Origin: Paenibacillus amylolyticus
GTDB lineage: Bacteria > Bacillota > Bacilli > Paenibacillales > Paenibacillaceae
Length of the DNA: 64,000 nucleotides
Assembly: GCF_029689945.1 (NCBI RefSeq)
Contig: NZ_CP121451.1
Coordinates: 5,270,001-5,334,000 of the forward strand
Reading direction: 5' to 3'
Shown: piece by piece, positions 16,742 to 27,320 of the stretch
Layout of the letters: the number at the start of each line of letters is the position of its first letter
How positions within the stretch are numbered: the first letter of the stretch is position 1
Made by a program: the position numbers and the translations under genes
The notes under the pieces: generated by a model
What the model was told of the DNA's origin: nothing
Database searches by the model: none
Seen by the model: only the letters and a program-made list of their open reading frames with translations

Positions 16742-19700
16742 TCAAACTACAACATGCCATCGGTCACGAATTTCAGAAATCCAATCGGTCATTTTCCAGC
16801 TGTCATCACATGGAACTGCACCTTTAACCCTGGAATATTTACGTTTTACATAATAACCTTGACCCGGAGGCAGTACCTTCAGCCCACCTGAGCTACCTCC
16901 GGATTCCGAATAAGGTATACGGAAGAACGAGAGATCGTTAGGGTCTAAAGTCCCGAACAGCATTCCGCTCTGGGAAGCCTTCACATCCGTCACCCAGTCA
17001 GAACCAAACGTCGGGAAGTCTGCTGGAACCCCGGATAGAATCACGTGCACACCGCGATCCCTGCCTTGACGAACAATCGCTCCCAATTGATCTTTTACGT
17101 TAAAATCGTTTAGCTGCTTGGACAAGGTGTCCGCATCGTCGATTACAAGTACAAGTTCCGGTCCACCGGTTATCTCGCCTCTTTTTAGAACTTCATCGTA
17201 CAACTGTTGAATCACAGGTGCAAGCTGTTCTTCTCGGGATACATGTCCACGGACATGGGGCAAACTGCTGATCTCTCCCAGCCCACCTGCGCCATAACGC
17301 ATATCTACTGTATATATCTGTACATCTTCCGGAGAAGCATGATAAGCCAGGGATAACATCCATGTCAACAAAAATGTTGTTTTTCCGCCTTCCATCGGAC
17401 TCGTCACCATGAAATGCGGACCTTCCCGCAGATTAAGCTCGAATGGTTCCAGATCATCCGTAAGCAATCCCACAGGGACAGTTACAGATGAATTATCCCA
17501 AGCCTGACCATATGATCCTGTCCGAATGAGCAGATCCTTAAGCTTGATCTCTTCCGGAAGCGGAGCAATCTGCGGCGCTTCTTCCCCTGTCCAGCCTTGG
17601 CGAATCTCAGCAATCGTACGACGCAATGCCGATGAACGCTTGCCCTCATCTGCCCCGGAAGAAGGTAATGCCGCCTGGAACATGAGCGGAGGCACCTGTC
17701 CTTTGACCAGACCTCTTCCTGGCGGAAGTTGGCTTGGTGCCTTAGAAGGTCTTCCCACCGCATAATAATAATCACTAGGATCGGATAACTCAAATGAAAC
17801 CGCATTGGGAATATTGCTTCTGAATTTCTCAAATACATCGGTTACCCGATTGGCAGTAAGCACAAAAGTAATACCCAGACTTCCGCCTTCACGCAGGATC
17901 GTCTCCAGAAGTTCATTTTCTTCGGGATAAGCATTACGGAACGAAAGATAACCGTCGATAACGACCACAACCTGCGGAACAGCCGCGTGAGCTGTCCTGC
18001 GGTAGGCCGAAATGGTTTTAACCCCCGCTTCCGAGATGATGTCTTTGCGTTGTGCGGACAGCTTGAGGATATAGCGGAATAACCGTTTGATCCGGTCTTC
18101 CTCTTCAGCCATCATCACGCCACCGATCTGAGGGAGTCCTGCAAAGTCCTTCATCATGCGGCCCATATCAATAATGTAGCCATGCCAAGGTTCAGTTCGG
18201 TGGGAACGGGCCAGAGACATAAGCAAGGTCTGAACAAATGTTGTTTTTCCCAGTCCCGGCATGCCGTAAACGACCAGATGGCCTTGATCCATAGGCAATG
18301 CGAGCGGTTGTTGGCGCTGATTAGGGAGATCGTCCAGCAAACCAACCAGTGGTTTCAGACCACTGGCCCCGCCATCAAGCAGCAGATCATGATTCTCTTC
18401 TTCCTGCCAGTCTTGTAGCCCTTCCCATTCCAGTGTTTCTGGTAAAGGTGGCAACCATGGTCCTGGCAAACGACGGATACCCGCATCTGCTGCAGACTGC
18501 GCAACATAATCAATAAATACCTGAAGCTGTTTCGGGACATCTTCACCTTTGAGAACGGCTCTGCGCTCACCGGTTAACAGCGGCTCCCGCTTACCGTTCA
18601 GGCGTACTTCCATGACAGGTAATACGGTCGATGAATCCTCCTGCTGGTTATAAGGCGCACCACTCCAGGCGAATTGCATCTCTTCAAACACCTCATCACT
18701 ACCCACCTGGAAATATCCGCGACCCGGCTTCGTAATCCAGGCCGCATTTGGAATCTTGATCATGTCCCTGCTATCGCCTTCACTCTGTACGCGAAGGCAG
18801 ATTCGGAAGCGTGAATTACTCCATATTTTATCGTCCACAACACCGGCTGGCTTCTGGGTTGCCAGAATTAGATGAACCCCAAGTGTCCGGCCAATGGCTG
18901 CGATACTGATCAGTTCATCCATGAACTCCGGCTGATCACGCTTCAATTGAGCAAACTCGTCAATAATAATAACGAGATGTGGAAGTGGCTGTTCATGTCT
19001 GGAACGCAGAATTTTGTAATATTCATCAATATGCTGGAGGTTTCCCGCATCATTTAATATTTTTTGCCTTCTGACCAGTTCGGCCCGAAGTGAGATATTC
19101 GCCCGCTCAATCAGATTTCCATCCAGATTGGTGATTGTCCCTACCACATGAGGCAAATCAACAAATGTATTGGACATACCGCCACCTTTATAGTCAATCA
19201 GCATGAAAGCCAGATCATGTGGATGGAATTCGGCAGCGAGTGAAGCGACGATGGACTGGATGACTTCACTTTTACCTGAACCGGTTGTACCTGCAATCAA
19301 ACCATGGGTCCATGACCCTGACGTTCAATTTTGTCATGCAGGTTTATGGCAATTTTCTTGCCGCCAGCTCGAACCCCCATGGGTACGGGAAGTGTGTCAG
19401 GATATCTCGTCTGTCCCCACCTGGACACCACATCAAGATCTTCTACGCGTGATGTGCTGAGCATATCGAATAACGGAAGCACTTGCGGGATATCTGAAGC
19501 AGATGACCGCTTTAAGCGGATCGGTGACATATAACGGGAAAGCGCCTCGGCCATCTCCTTCGAGATCACATCAGGCTTGTACGTCTGTTGAACTACATCT
19601 GCATCTTCCGTTTTTTGATATACACCCCTTTTCCTTTGGAGGCATCCATAATCAGCTGACAATGCATCGGTAGTGACTCCTTGCGATTGGCCAGTATGAT

Positions 19701-20744
19701 GGTGCATGTATCGATGTCCTGAGCCGACTCCAGAAGCAACGGAAGCAACGGTTCTTCTTCAATCAATTGTGTATCGGAGAGAATCACAACGTAACACGGC
19801 GTTTGTATGCTTTTCTTGTAACGTTCTTCCTTATTGTTGCGGCGGCGGTTCAACACGGAAAACAAGCTGTCCGCCAATTGATGCGCACCGCTGTGCCTGT
19901 CGGCCATATAGCGTTGTCCCTGGTCTTCATCCCAGATATGGGGCATCCAGCGAAGCCAATCCCATTCGTTGCTGTCCTTCTCCTCATAGAAAGCAGCAAG
20001 CTTCAGCTCATCCGGGGAATGACGAACCGTCAGCTGCGAGATAATGACTCGCAGGGAAGCAAGCACTTCCTCCCGATCACCGACCAGTCCCATAACCTTC
20101 GATTGGAACAAAGGCAATGTAATGGAAGCATCTGGTACCGTCTGGAATTCAGCCGCAAGTTCATGGGCCGCCTCAATCAGCTCATCCTTCTCATAACCAT
20201 CAATCCGGGGAACCTGAAGTTTGATACGGAAAGGAATCTCTCCCGTACCAATGCGCACCTGAAGAAAATCATCATCCTCTGGTGAACGCTCCCACAAGGA
20301 ACTGTTCCGGTTCTTCACCACTTGAAGACACACACCCGGATCACCATGAATTTCATACAGACTCTTCACTTGCTCAGTCTGAGCTTCTTTTAGTTCTTCC
20401 CGGTGTTTGTCCAGTTGGGCGAGATACATTGCTTTGCGTTCTTCCAATTTTTTGCGATATGATTTCTTGTTGCTCAGGTAAACGAAGAATGGGATGGTGT
20501 AAGAAGTAAGCATCATCATGACCGTCATCATCTGAAACATCATATAATTGCTGTTGCCCATTTTGCCGGTCATATTGATATATACGTAGAAACCAATGCT
20601 GACCATGGTCATCATGATCGGCACAATAATAGATATCATGGAAAACGTGGGTTTGCTCGGTTCTGTTGGAGGCCTGAGTATTTCAAGTCCCTCTTCCCTG
20701 AGAACCGGTGTCATTCTTGGAGAACGCTGATATAACACATTCAC
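16742..20744 (-). CDS. essC: Type VII secretion FtsK/SpoIIIE ATPase EssC, two frameshifts
   Basis: The motor of the secretion system, 1334 residues after repair at 19625-19628 (C4) and 19306-19308 (G3). Two transmembrane helices (about 35-57 and 67-90) are followed by a coiled linker and three P-loop domains. D1 has GTTGSGKSE (about 485) and Walker B IIIDEFAQL (about 594); D2 has GMPGLGKTT (about 830); D3 has a degenerate SPMEGGKTT (about 1118). The N-terminal FHA domains of staphylococcal EssC are missing: the protein starts only about 35 residues before the first helix with LYQRSPRMTPVLRE, more like actinobacterial EccC. The start is the GTG 20742-20744, with AAAGGAGG 10 bases upstream; a longer frame has none. 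Confidence 0.93.
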
Positions 20745-20796
20745 GAAGAGAAGACCTCCTTTAGTTCTTTCAATAGAATGTATACGTTCAAAAGCC

Positions 20797-21117
20797 CTAT
20801 TCGTTGCTGTCCTGTTGAAACAATGAACGTCTTCCATACACAGGCGCTTCTTCCGAAGTCGTAGAAAAAGCCCGCTGGACACGTACGCAACTGCCTTGCC
20901 GCAGCCCCGTTTCCATTAACTGCTGTCCGTTCTGCGGAGAGAACCACAGACCTTCCGGAAACTTGGCTTCAAGAATGTACTGAATGCCGTCTCCCGGTGC
21001 CTGTCCAAAAATGCGAACGCCAAGCAAAGTCTTTAAATGTTCAATTGTACATTCATCTGGAACGTCGATGTCGAACCATTCACCTTCCTCGCGGCCGGAA
21101 TACACGGTTAGAATCAT
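20797..21117 (-). CDS. esaB: EsaB/YukD ubiquitin-like type VII component
   Basis: A 106-residue protein beginning MILTVYSGREEGEWFDIDVP, the beta-grasp start of YukD/EsaB (and of the EccD N-terminal domain). The core FGQAPGDGIQYILEAKFPEG and LRQGSCVRVQRAF completes the ubiquitin fold; the last 25 residues are a polar tail. The start was placed at the Met with GGGAGG 7 bases upstream (21115-21117). It is first in the leftward operon, 52 bases ahead of essC. It is cytoplasmic and probably an assembly or regulatory component. Confidence 0.85.
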   Translation of the reverse strand: MILTVYSGREEGEWFDIDVPDECTIEHLKTLLGVRIFGQAPGDGIQYILEAKFPEGLWFSPQNGQQLMETGLRQGSCVRVQRAFSTTSEEAPVYGRRSLFQQDSNE

Positions 21118-21537
21118 GCGAATCCCTCCCATGGTCTCATATGTAAATTGTCCTAATGTCAGATTAAATCAAAAAAAGAGAATGAATCGTTATATCAACC
21201 CTATTTTCTTACATAAACACCCTGTTTGCAATGTACCATCTGTAATTTTGTTACATATGACCCACGTATATATTAAAATATCGTACATTCGACTCAGAAC
21301 TTTCGTGGCAGTTATGCATTTGTATCTTGCGAGGATACGAAATTTTTTCTTTTTGTTCCATTAAAATGGTAATTTAGTTTCGTTTTTCAGGACTGTTATT
21401 GCTTCGCCCACAATTGAATTGTGAACACTTTTCAAACATTACCCACCTTTATGTTTTAATAAGCTGATTTTAAGGTAATTTTAAGCATTGGAATTTAATA
21501 TTACCTGTATGAAATAACAACCGTGAGGTGATTTCAA
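21118..21537. other. AT-rich divergent intergenic region
   Basis: A 420-base gap between the leftward type VII operon and a rightward small ORF. It is AT-rich and must carry both promoters, but I see no -35/-10 pair I would defend. A short inverted repeat CTTGCGAGGATACG is not convincing. No coding sequence. Confidence 0.5.
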
Positions 21538-21777
21538 GTGAGAACCCTAATAACCTTTCAAAACAAATCAATCCCTGTATACTTCAATCAAGAAAACAAA
21601 CAACCTATGCAGAAGACATTAAGATTGCTTAGCAGTGCTTTGGAGCATAAAATCAGCAATGGTAAACGCGCTCTTCAAAAATGTCTGCATTCTTTAATTA
21701 GTATTGAGATTGTCAATGGAGAAGCCATTCTCCACAGTCGAAGTGAGAACGACTCCCTTGCTTTATCGTTATATTAA
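21538..21777 (+). CDS. Small hypothetical protein (79 aa)
   Basis: GTG-initiated ORF with GAGGTG 7-9 bases upstream and a strong terminator 45 bases after the stop. The product is basic in the middle (LEHKISNGKRALQKCLH) and has no signal peptide or membrane helix. No family is recognised. It is transcribed away from the type VII locus and shares its upstream region. Confidence 0.55.
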   Translation: MRTLITFQNKSIPVYFNQENKQPMQKTLRLLSSALEHKISNGKRALQKCLHSLISIEIVNGEAILHSRSENDSLALSLY

Positions 21778-21820
21778 AAGGAGTCATTCAAGCCACATTC
21801 ACATTTACTGCAAGACATGA

Positions 21821-21857
21821 AAAAGGAAGCTGTCTCTAAAGACAAGCTTCCTTTTTT
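21821..21857 (+). terminator. Terminator after the 79-aa ORF
   Basis: AAGGAAGCT-GTCT / AGACAAGCTTCCTT stem with a single-base bulge, then TTTTTT. A-rich on the other side, so possibly bidirectional. Confidence 0.8.
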
Positions 21858-21905
21858 GAGTTGTATGCACGTGATCTATGAGTCTCAATCATGATCAACC
21901 ATCAC

Positions 21906-22058
21906 TCAGTGCAGTTTGCTCAGGACATAGGCGGCATCATGTTCTTCCGCAATCTCGGCTTTACGAATACGAATGACAAACAGCCGAACCAAATTGGCAC
22001 GTGTATGTTCTTCCTGACAGGTATTCAGTTTCCTCAGAATAAAGCGGTCAATGGACAT
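21906..22058 (-). CDS. Small hypothetical protein (50 aa)
   Basis: ORF from the ATG 22056-22058 with AAAGGGG 10 bases upstream. The product is charged and probably helical (MSIDRFILRKLNTCQ ... RIRKAEIAEEHDAAYVL), with one Cys and no signal peptide. It lies 136 bases beyond the aldehyde dehydrogenase terminator, so it needs its own promoter, which I could not identify. Function unknown. Confidence 0.4.
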   Translation of the reverse strand: MSIDRFILRKLNTCQEEHTRANLVRLFVIRIRKAEIAEEHDAAYVLSKLH

Positions 22059-22193
22059 GAATAACAAGCCCCTTTGCCATTGGATTTACGGATCAATTCT
22101 TCCGTGTATCCATAAATAACCAGATAGCGTCAACCCCAAACAGATTTTCAGTTCTTATATTAAGCCGTATTTTGCTTCGGTGTAAAATCATGC

Positions 22194-22229
22194 AAAAAGC
22201 CCGTCCCACCAAGCTGGAGGCGGACTTTC
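22194..22229 (-). terminator. Terminator of the aldehyde dehydrogenase gene
   Basis: AAGTCCGCC / GGGACGGGCTT stem (with G-U and one mismatch) followed by TTTTTGCATG on the minus strand. Confidence 0.7.
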
Positions 22230-22302
22230 GCATGATTTGTCGATCTTTTTGTAATCCGTTTTAATTGGTCGTATATGCCTCGCTAGTTCTTCCTTTTTCG
22301 AC

Positions 22303-23777
22303 TTAGTTCAACCCCGGATACTCCCGATACTGGTGCTGAATGCTGATCCAGCGAGTCCGTGTAAATTTCTCGATGGCCCAATCGCCACCGAAACGTTCAA
22401 TACCCGAAGCTTTTTCCCGCCAAACATCACATGCGCTTCATCATTAACAGATTGATCATTTACATGCACCATACCTGATTCAATGCGCTGGGCAACCTGA
22501 TATCCTCGATTCAGATCTTTGGTGAATACAGAACCACTCAGTCCATAAGGCGTATCATTCGCCAAACGTACAGCTTCCTCCTCATTATGAGCCTTCATGA
22601 TCACTGCCACTGGGCCAAACAATTCCTGCTGCACGATATCTTGCTCAGGTTTAATATCGGCAAGTACAGTTGGAGACAGCACACTCCCTTTACTTGTCCC
22701 TCCTAGCAATAACCGTGCGCCTTCATCCTTGGCTTTGTTCACAAGCTCGAGCAATCGTGTTACCTCTTTCTCCCGAATGAGAGGACCCACGAGTGTTTTG
22801 GCATCCGCTGGATCACCTGCCTTGACATTCTTCGTTTTGGCCACAAATGAATCAACGAATTGATCGTAAATATCCGCGTGAACAATGAACCGATTCAGAG
22901 CCATGCAGATCTGTCCCTGATGCAGAAATTTGCCAAAGACCGCAGCTTCGGCAGCCCGTTCAATGTCCGCATCTTCCAGCACTACCATGGCGTTGTTGCC
23001 GCCCAATTCCAATGCCGTTTCTTTTAAATGTTCGCCCGCCAGTTTACCGATCCCCTGTCCAACTTCCGTGGAACCTGTGAATGAGATTACTTTTGGAACC
23101 GGATGAGCGACAAAGTAATCCCCGATCTCGCTCCCACTTCCCGCAACGACATTCAGCACCCCTTCAGGCAGACCAGCTTGTTCGAACAAATCGGCAATGA
23201 GCCAGCCTGCGGTAATCGGAGTATCGGATGCCGGTTTAATCACCACACCATTACCAAGAGCAATCGCTGGAGCTACAGATCGAAGGCATAGATGCAAAGG
23301 GAAGTTCCACGGCCCGATTACACCAATCACTCCCTTCGGCTCTCGAACTACACGGTTCTCTTTGCCAGTGGTATTGGACGGGATAATCTCACCCTTCATG
23401 CGATAAGGAAAAGATGCTGCTTCGTCCACAATGCGTTTAGCCGCTGCGAACTCCGCTTCCGATTTAATTCGGGTACTCCCGGATTCCGTGATCAAGAGTT
23501 GAATGATCTCCTCTTTTCGCTCTGTCATCAGGGATGAAACTTTACGCAGTACTTCTTCCTTTACAGCAGGTAATGATTTCGCCCATTCTCTTGAATTTTT
23601 CTGAGCTGACTCATAAGCCTTATCGATGTCTTTCTTATTGGAAGAGCGCCATGTGGCAATGACTTCACCCGTATAAGGGTTGATATTCTCCATTGTTTTC
23701 TCCCCGGAGCCATCTACCCACTGGCCATTGATATATTGTTTCGTCCATGTTGTATGTTCAGTGTTCATTAAAGTCAT
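22303..23777 (-). CDS. NAD(P)-dependent aldehyde dehydrogenase, frameshifted near the end
   Basis: Aldehyde dehydrogenase superfamily enzyme, 491 residues after repair, oxidising an aldehyde to the acid. Visible are the cofactor-side PWNFPLHL (about 157), FTGSTEVGQ (about 235), the general base Glu in [10 protein letters not shown] (about 258) and the nucleophilic Cys in GQICMALNR (about 292). The run CCC 22416-22418 lacks one base: repair gives [16 protein letters not shown] and a normal C-terminus ending YREYPGLN. The start was set at the ATG with AGGAGG 9 bases upstream (23775-23777). It is most like the benzaldehyde/vanillin-type dehydrogenases; substrate is uncertain. Confidence 0.9.
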
Positions 23778-23946
23778 GTATATACGCCTCCTGATCAAGA
23801 TTGAATGTCCCACCTGCACAACGGTGTAATACATCATTAACCTTGTTCAGATTTACGCAAACGCGCAGCACTGAATCAGCACTTCATTCTATAAATTTAA
23901 GGATTACAACACAACCCATAGTACTCCGTCGCCATCTGCACGTCTT

Positions 23947-24567
23947 TCATCCGTCGGGCAGGCTCTTCTTTCCAAAGAGGTTCAAGTCTTCCCATCCGTA
24001 GCCAACTTCAATCAGATCCTGACCGCCAATGCGGATGGACTGTGTGTGAACCGGAGTGCCTCCCATCTTTTCATAGAAGCGGCAAGCTGAATTACGCTCC
24101 AAAGCCCATATGATTAACCGTTTCATATCCTGGTTCTGCAGATGCTTAACGACATGAGTCGCCAGTTGCTGACCTATCCCGGTTTGTTGCACTTCCTTCA
24201 ACAAATATATAGCGTACAACTCTCCATCATAAGGTAATTTTCCTTCACGCTCCTTACCCCCACATGCAAATCCGACAATGTTCCCATGCTCCTGTTCAGC
24301 AACAACCAGGATTTGATCTTTTTCGCCAGAACGGATGCTCTTCTCCCACTGGGGCAATCTTGATTCAATAGTCAAATGATCCAAAAAATCATCCGGCACA
24401 ATTCCCCGATATGTTGTTTTCCAACTCTCCGTATGTACATGGGCTATTCCTTGCGCATCCCCTTCGTGCGCCGGCCTGATCAGCATCGCTATCACTCGCT
24501 TTCTTCGTAACTCCCGCAACTTTACCATATTATATGTTCTTCTTTCTATTATTCCAAATTCAACCAC
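23947..24567 (-). CDS. GNAT family N-acetyltransferase
   Basis: Acetyl-CoA-dependent acetyltransferase, up to 206 residues. The conserved fold begins LIRPAHEGDAQGIAHVHTES (about 29) and has the acetyl-CoA loop as QQTGIGQQLATHVV (about 128-141), then RFYEKMGGTP near the end. The start is uncertain: the GTG at 24567 has AAGAGG 7 bases upstream, whereas the family usually starts at the later MLIRPA Met (24484-24486), which has only a weak site. Target unknown. Confidence 0.8.
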   Translation of the reverse strand: MVEFGIIERRTYNMVKLRELRRKRVIAMLIRPAHEGDAQGIAHVHTESWKTTYRGIVPDDFLDHLTIESRLPQWEKSIRSGEKDQILVVAEQEHGNIVGFACGGKEREGKLPYDGELYAIYLLKEVQQTGIGQQLATHVVKHLQNQDMKRLIIWALERNSACRFYEKMGGTPVHTQSIRIGGQDLIEVGYGWEDLNLFGKKSLPDG

Positions 24568-24590
24568 CTCATTACCTCTTATAAAGTAAA

Positions 24591-24610
24591 ATCCGGCCCT
24601 ACGGCCGGAT
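24591..24610 (-). terminator. Terminator overlapping the transpeptidase stop
   Basis: ATCCGGCC-GTAG-GGCCGGAT perfect 8-bp stem, containing the stop codon of the L,D-transpeptidase gene in its loop and followed by TTTTACTTT. Confidence 0.75.
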
Positions 24611-24936
24611 CGTTACCCTCGTACCTACAGAAACTTTGGAAGACAGATCCAGTACATCCGAGTTGTACATGCGTATACAACCATGGGAGACGGATTTGCC
24701 AATAGACCAAGGCTCATTGGTTCCGTGTATGCCATAATGGGGGCAGACAGCCCCATCCACAACACGCCGAATGGCCCACCTGGATTGGATTGTTTGTTAA
24801 CAATCGTAAACTCCCCGTTTGGCGTCTGCGTCAGCATCTTGCCAGTGCCCACGGGATAGCCCTTAATCACCTGATTGCCATCCAGAAGATATAACATGTG
24901 GTCAGACAGATCTACAATAATCCTGTAATCTGGCAT
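24599..24936 (-). CDS. L,D-transpeptidase (YkuD domain), frameshifted
   Basis: Cell-wall L,D-transpeptidase forming 3-3 peptidoglycan cross-links or acting on wall substrates; 112 residues after repair, essentially the bare YkuD domain. It starts [20 protein letters not shown]. The catalytic motif reads [20 protein letters not shown]: His, Ser, His, Gly and nucleophilic Cys. That part is only in frame after adding one base at the G run 24739-24743. There is no signal peptide or LysM domain, which is unusual for a wall enzyme and also seen in short Bacilli YkuD proteins. AGGAGG lies 9 bases before the ATG. Confidence 0.88.
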
Positions 24937-24993
24937 AGTGACATCCCTCCTGACCTATCTTATGCAAGGTACCGGATGATGCCCGCCTGGTTT

Positions 24994-26187
24994 TCAGGCT
25001 TCCTCCCACTCTTTCACCTTACGCAAGTGCTTGGGTTTGCGACTGCTGGCCGGTTTGCTGGAGGCGGTACGCCTTCTAGATGCCACTTCTTCCTTGCGTT
25101 GCTGATACTGCAATTCCTTCTGCATTTTCAGATAGTTATTTAGTCTTTTTCATCCAATGAACCTTCCAGTATGGCCTCTTGCACTGCACATCCAGCTTCC
25201 CTTGTATGACTGCAATCCAGAAATCTGCATGTGGCCGCAAGTTCTTCAATCTCTCCAAACGCATGCGACAGCCCATCATTCCCCTCATCCCAGAGATTAA
25301 GCTCACGCATTCCCGGCGTATCAATTAATACAGCTCCCTGTGGAAGTACAAATATCTCCCGGTGTGTTGTCGTATGTCTTCCCCGGCTGTCTCCCTCGCG
25401 AACGGATTGTGTAAGCTGTACATCCTCACCCATCATCCAGTTCACCAGCGTAGACTTGCCACTTCCCGAAGATCCTGTGAGGGCAACAGTTAACCCTGGC
25501 TGTAAATATCGTTCCAGTAACGATTTTCCTTGCCCCTCCACTGCAGATATCGCAAATACTTCGACACCTGGAGCTATCCCTTCTACACTTCGGATCTGCT
25601 CTTCCACATTGCTGCACAGGTCACTTTTACTTAAAACAATGACTGGCCTTACACCACCATTCCAAGCCATCATCACATATCTTTCGAGTCGTCTAAGGTT
25701 GAAATCATGATTAAGTGCAGACCACGATTAACAGTGTATCTACGTTTGCGGCAATTAATTGTTCCTTGGTCACCGGACCCGCCGCCTGTCTCGACACCCT
25801 GCTCTGACGCGGCACCAGCTGGTGAATAATTGCTTCTTCACCCGCCTGTCCTGTAATCGCTACCCAATCTCCAACCGCTGGTACCAAACTCGTCTCCAGA
25901 CTATCATGACGCATTCGGCCGGAAATTCTCCCCCAGCACTCGCCCTCTTCGGTAATCAACCGGTGCAGATGTCCATGGTCTGCGATAATTCTGGCAGGCT
26001 TTCTCTCCTGTTCTTCCATTCCTGTCTCTTGCCACAGCTTCTGCCACGTTGCTGACCAGCCGTATTTCTCAATAAGGTTATCTAAAATAAAAATTCCTCC
26101 CAAAACAAATTTGTTTACTTCGTGCAAGCCGACTGAACAACCATCTCCGGTTCGGATCAAAACAAAAAACCACGAGCTGAAATACAC
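24994..26187 (-). CDS. rsgA: Ribosome small-subunit GTPase RsgA-like, two frameshifts
   Basis: Circularly permuted GTPase that assists late 30S maturation. Seen in order: an OB-fold (AVGDWVAITG, about 105), G4-like SKSD, the P-loop TGSSGSGKSTLVN, the DTPGMREL switch, and the Cys/His zinc site CRFLDCSHTREAGC. A one-base gain near 25719 breaks IVVALNHDFNLRRLERY; a loss in the T run 25146-25150 cuts off a basic tail (RRRTASSKPASSRKPKHLRK) that ends at 24994. The 5' end is unclear: GGGAGG lies before a TTA codon at about residue 35, so the start codon itself may be misread. The long basic tail suggests a paralogue of the usual rsgA. Confidence 0.85.
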
Positions 26188-26298
26188 CGCGGCAATACGT
26201 AGTTAGCCGAATCAAAGATCATCCCTCTTGTTAATATACCGGATAACCAACTTAAACATCCGCTATAAACAATTCAGGAACACCCTTTTATCGGCAAA

Positions 26299-26330
26299 CA
26301 AAAAAGCCACGGGTGCGTCACCCGTGGCTT
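26299..26330 (-). terminator. Terminator of the 23-codon transcript
   Basis: AGCCACGGGT-GACGC-ACCCGTGGCT perfect 10-bp stem (26305-26329) then TTTTTT on the minus strand. Confidence 0.9.
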
Positions 26331-26387
26331 CATCTGAGCATGCGATACTTCACGTTAAAATGGATACTGCTATCCAGCTAACGCAAA

Positions 26388-26459
26388 TTACATGCTTTGA
26401 TCCGTTCCGGAGACGCTGTTCATATTCAAATTAACGTATACTGCATTTAAGTTTGTCAT
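26388..26459 (-). CDS. Micro-ORF (23 aa) with full expression signals
   Basis: A 23-codon ORF, MTNLNAVYVN...GTDQSM, with AGGGAGG 9 bases before its ATG. It has a consensus promoter upstream (26491-26520) and a perfect terminator downstream, making a ~185-base monocistronic unit. The peptide is Asn-rich and has no signal sequence or cysteines. It could be a real small protein, a leader peptide acting on the terminator ahead of rsgA, or a small RNA with an incidental ORF. Confidence 0.55.
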   Translation of the reverse strand: MTNLNAVYVNLNMNSVSGTDQSM

Positions 26460-26490
26460 AAACAATCGCCTCCCTTGTAGAATTATCCAT

Positions 26491-26520
26491 ATGTTACACA
26501 CTTCGCTCTACAGTTGTCAA
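26491..26520 (-). promoter_or_regulatory. Sigma-A promoter of the 23-codon unit
   Basis: Minus strand: -35 TTGACA (26515-26520), 18-base spacer, -10 TAACAT (26491-26496). Confidence 0.7.
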
Positions 26521-26548
26521 GCCCAAATTATTGTATTACCCGTCCAAT

Positions 26549-27145
26549 CTATTTGACCTGATCCCAGCGCGTCCACATTTCCTTCGGATTCAGTTCATAG
26601 ATCCCCTCTTCCCGATACATGAACTGATGCATGATAAATTCCCGCCGAATAGTCGCAAAATCCTCATGATACTGCTGTATAAATGTATTAATCTCTTTCT
26701 CAGTATACTTCCGACCGAATTCAAGCTGTTCCACCAAATGACCGAGTACAATCAGCTTTTTCTTATATTGAGCCGGAATCTGACGCAATCGTCCATCTTT
26801 GGAGAAAAAATTTCTCATGACCGACGCTTTCAAGGTTTCGTTCACATCATTCATATCCGTGACCTCCTCTCGCTTAAAGATAAAATCAACCGAAGCCTGT
26901 GCATTCTCGCGGATAAACGAAGGATTCAGTGTGAAATACACGGTATTTTTCTCCCGTCGTTCCTTAATCAGCGCCGCCTCTCTCAGCTTGGATGCATGAT
27001 GTGTCACGGTTGGCTGTGACAGATTCAGCCGCTCGGCAAGTGCCTGCCCGTGCAATTCGCCCTGTGCCAACAACAACAGCATGCGAAGCCGGGTCGGGTC
27101 AGCCAAAGCTTTATGATAAGCCACAATTTTCTCCAGCTGCATCAT
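26549..27145 (-). CDS. ArsR-type regulator with DUF2087 domain
   Basis: A 198-residue transcription factor. Residues 1-80 form an ArsR winged helix (ALADPTRLRMLLLLAQGELH, recognition helix LSQPTVTHHASKL, wing KNTVYFTLN). The C-terminal part FFSKDGRLRQIPAQYKKKLI ... YTEKEINTFIQQYHEDFATI is the DUF2087 domain. No metal-binding Cys cluster is seen in the DNA-binding helix, so it is unlikely to be a metal sensor. It lies between the micro-ORF and ypdA and diverges from ypdA, whose control region it could bind. Confidence 0.85.
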   Translation of the reverse strand: MMQLEKIVAYHKALADPTRLRMLLLLAQGELHGQALAERLNLSQPTVTHHASKLREAALIKERREKNTVYFTLNPSFIRENAQASVDFIFKREEVTDMNDVNETLKASVMRNFFSKDGRLRQIPAQYKKKLIVLGHLVEQLEFGRKYTEKEINTFIQQYHEDFATIRREFIMHQFMYREEGIYELNPKEMWTRWDQVK

Positions 27146-27320
27146 CGTTCATCTCGCTTTCATTTAGATAAATATCTAATTTGATATTAGTCTTTTCTTC
27201 TTCCCTCGTCAACTCCTTTGGATTCAAGTAAGCTTCTCTGAGTTAAACTCACGCTTGAACTGGCATTGGCTCGTTATTTACGGTAGGATTATATTGCTTG
27301 AAATAAGGAGGATAAAGAAC

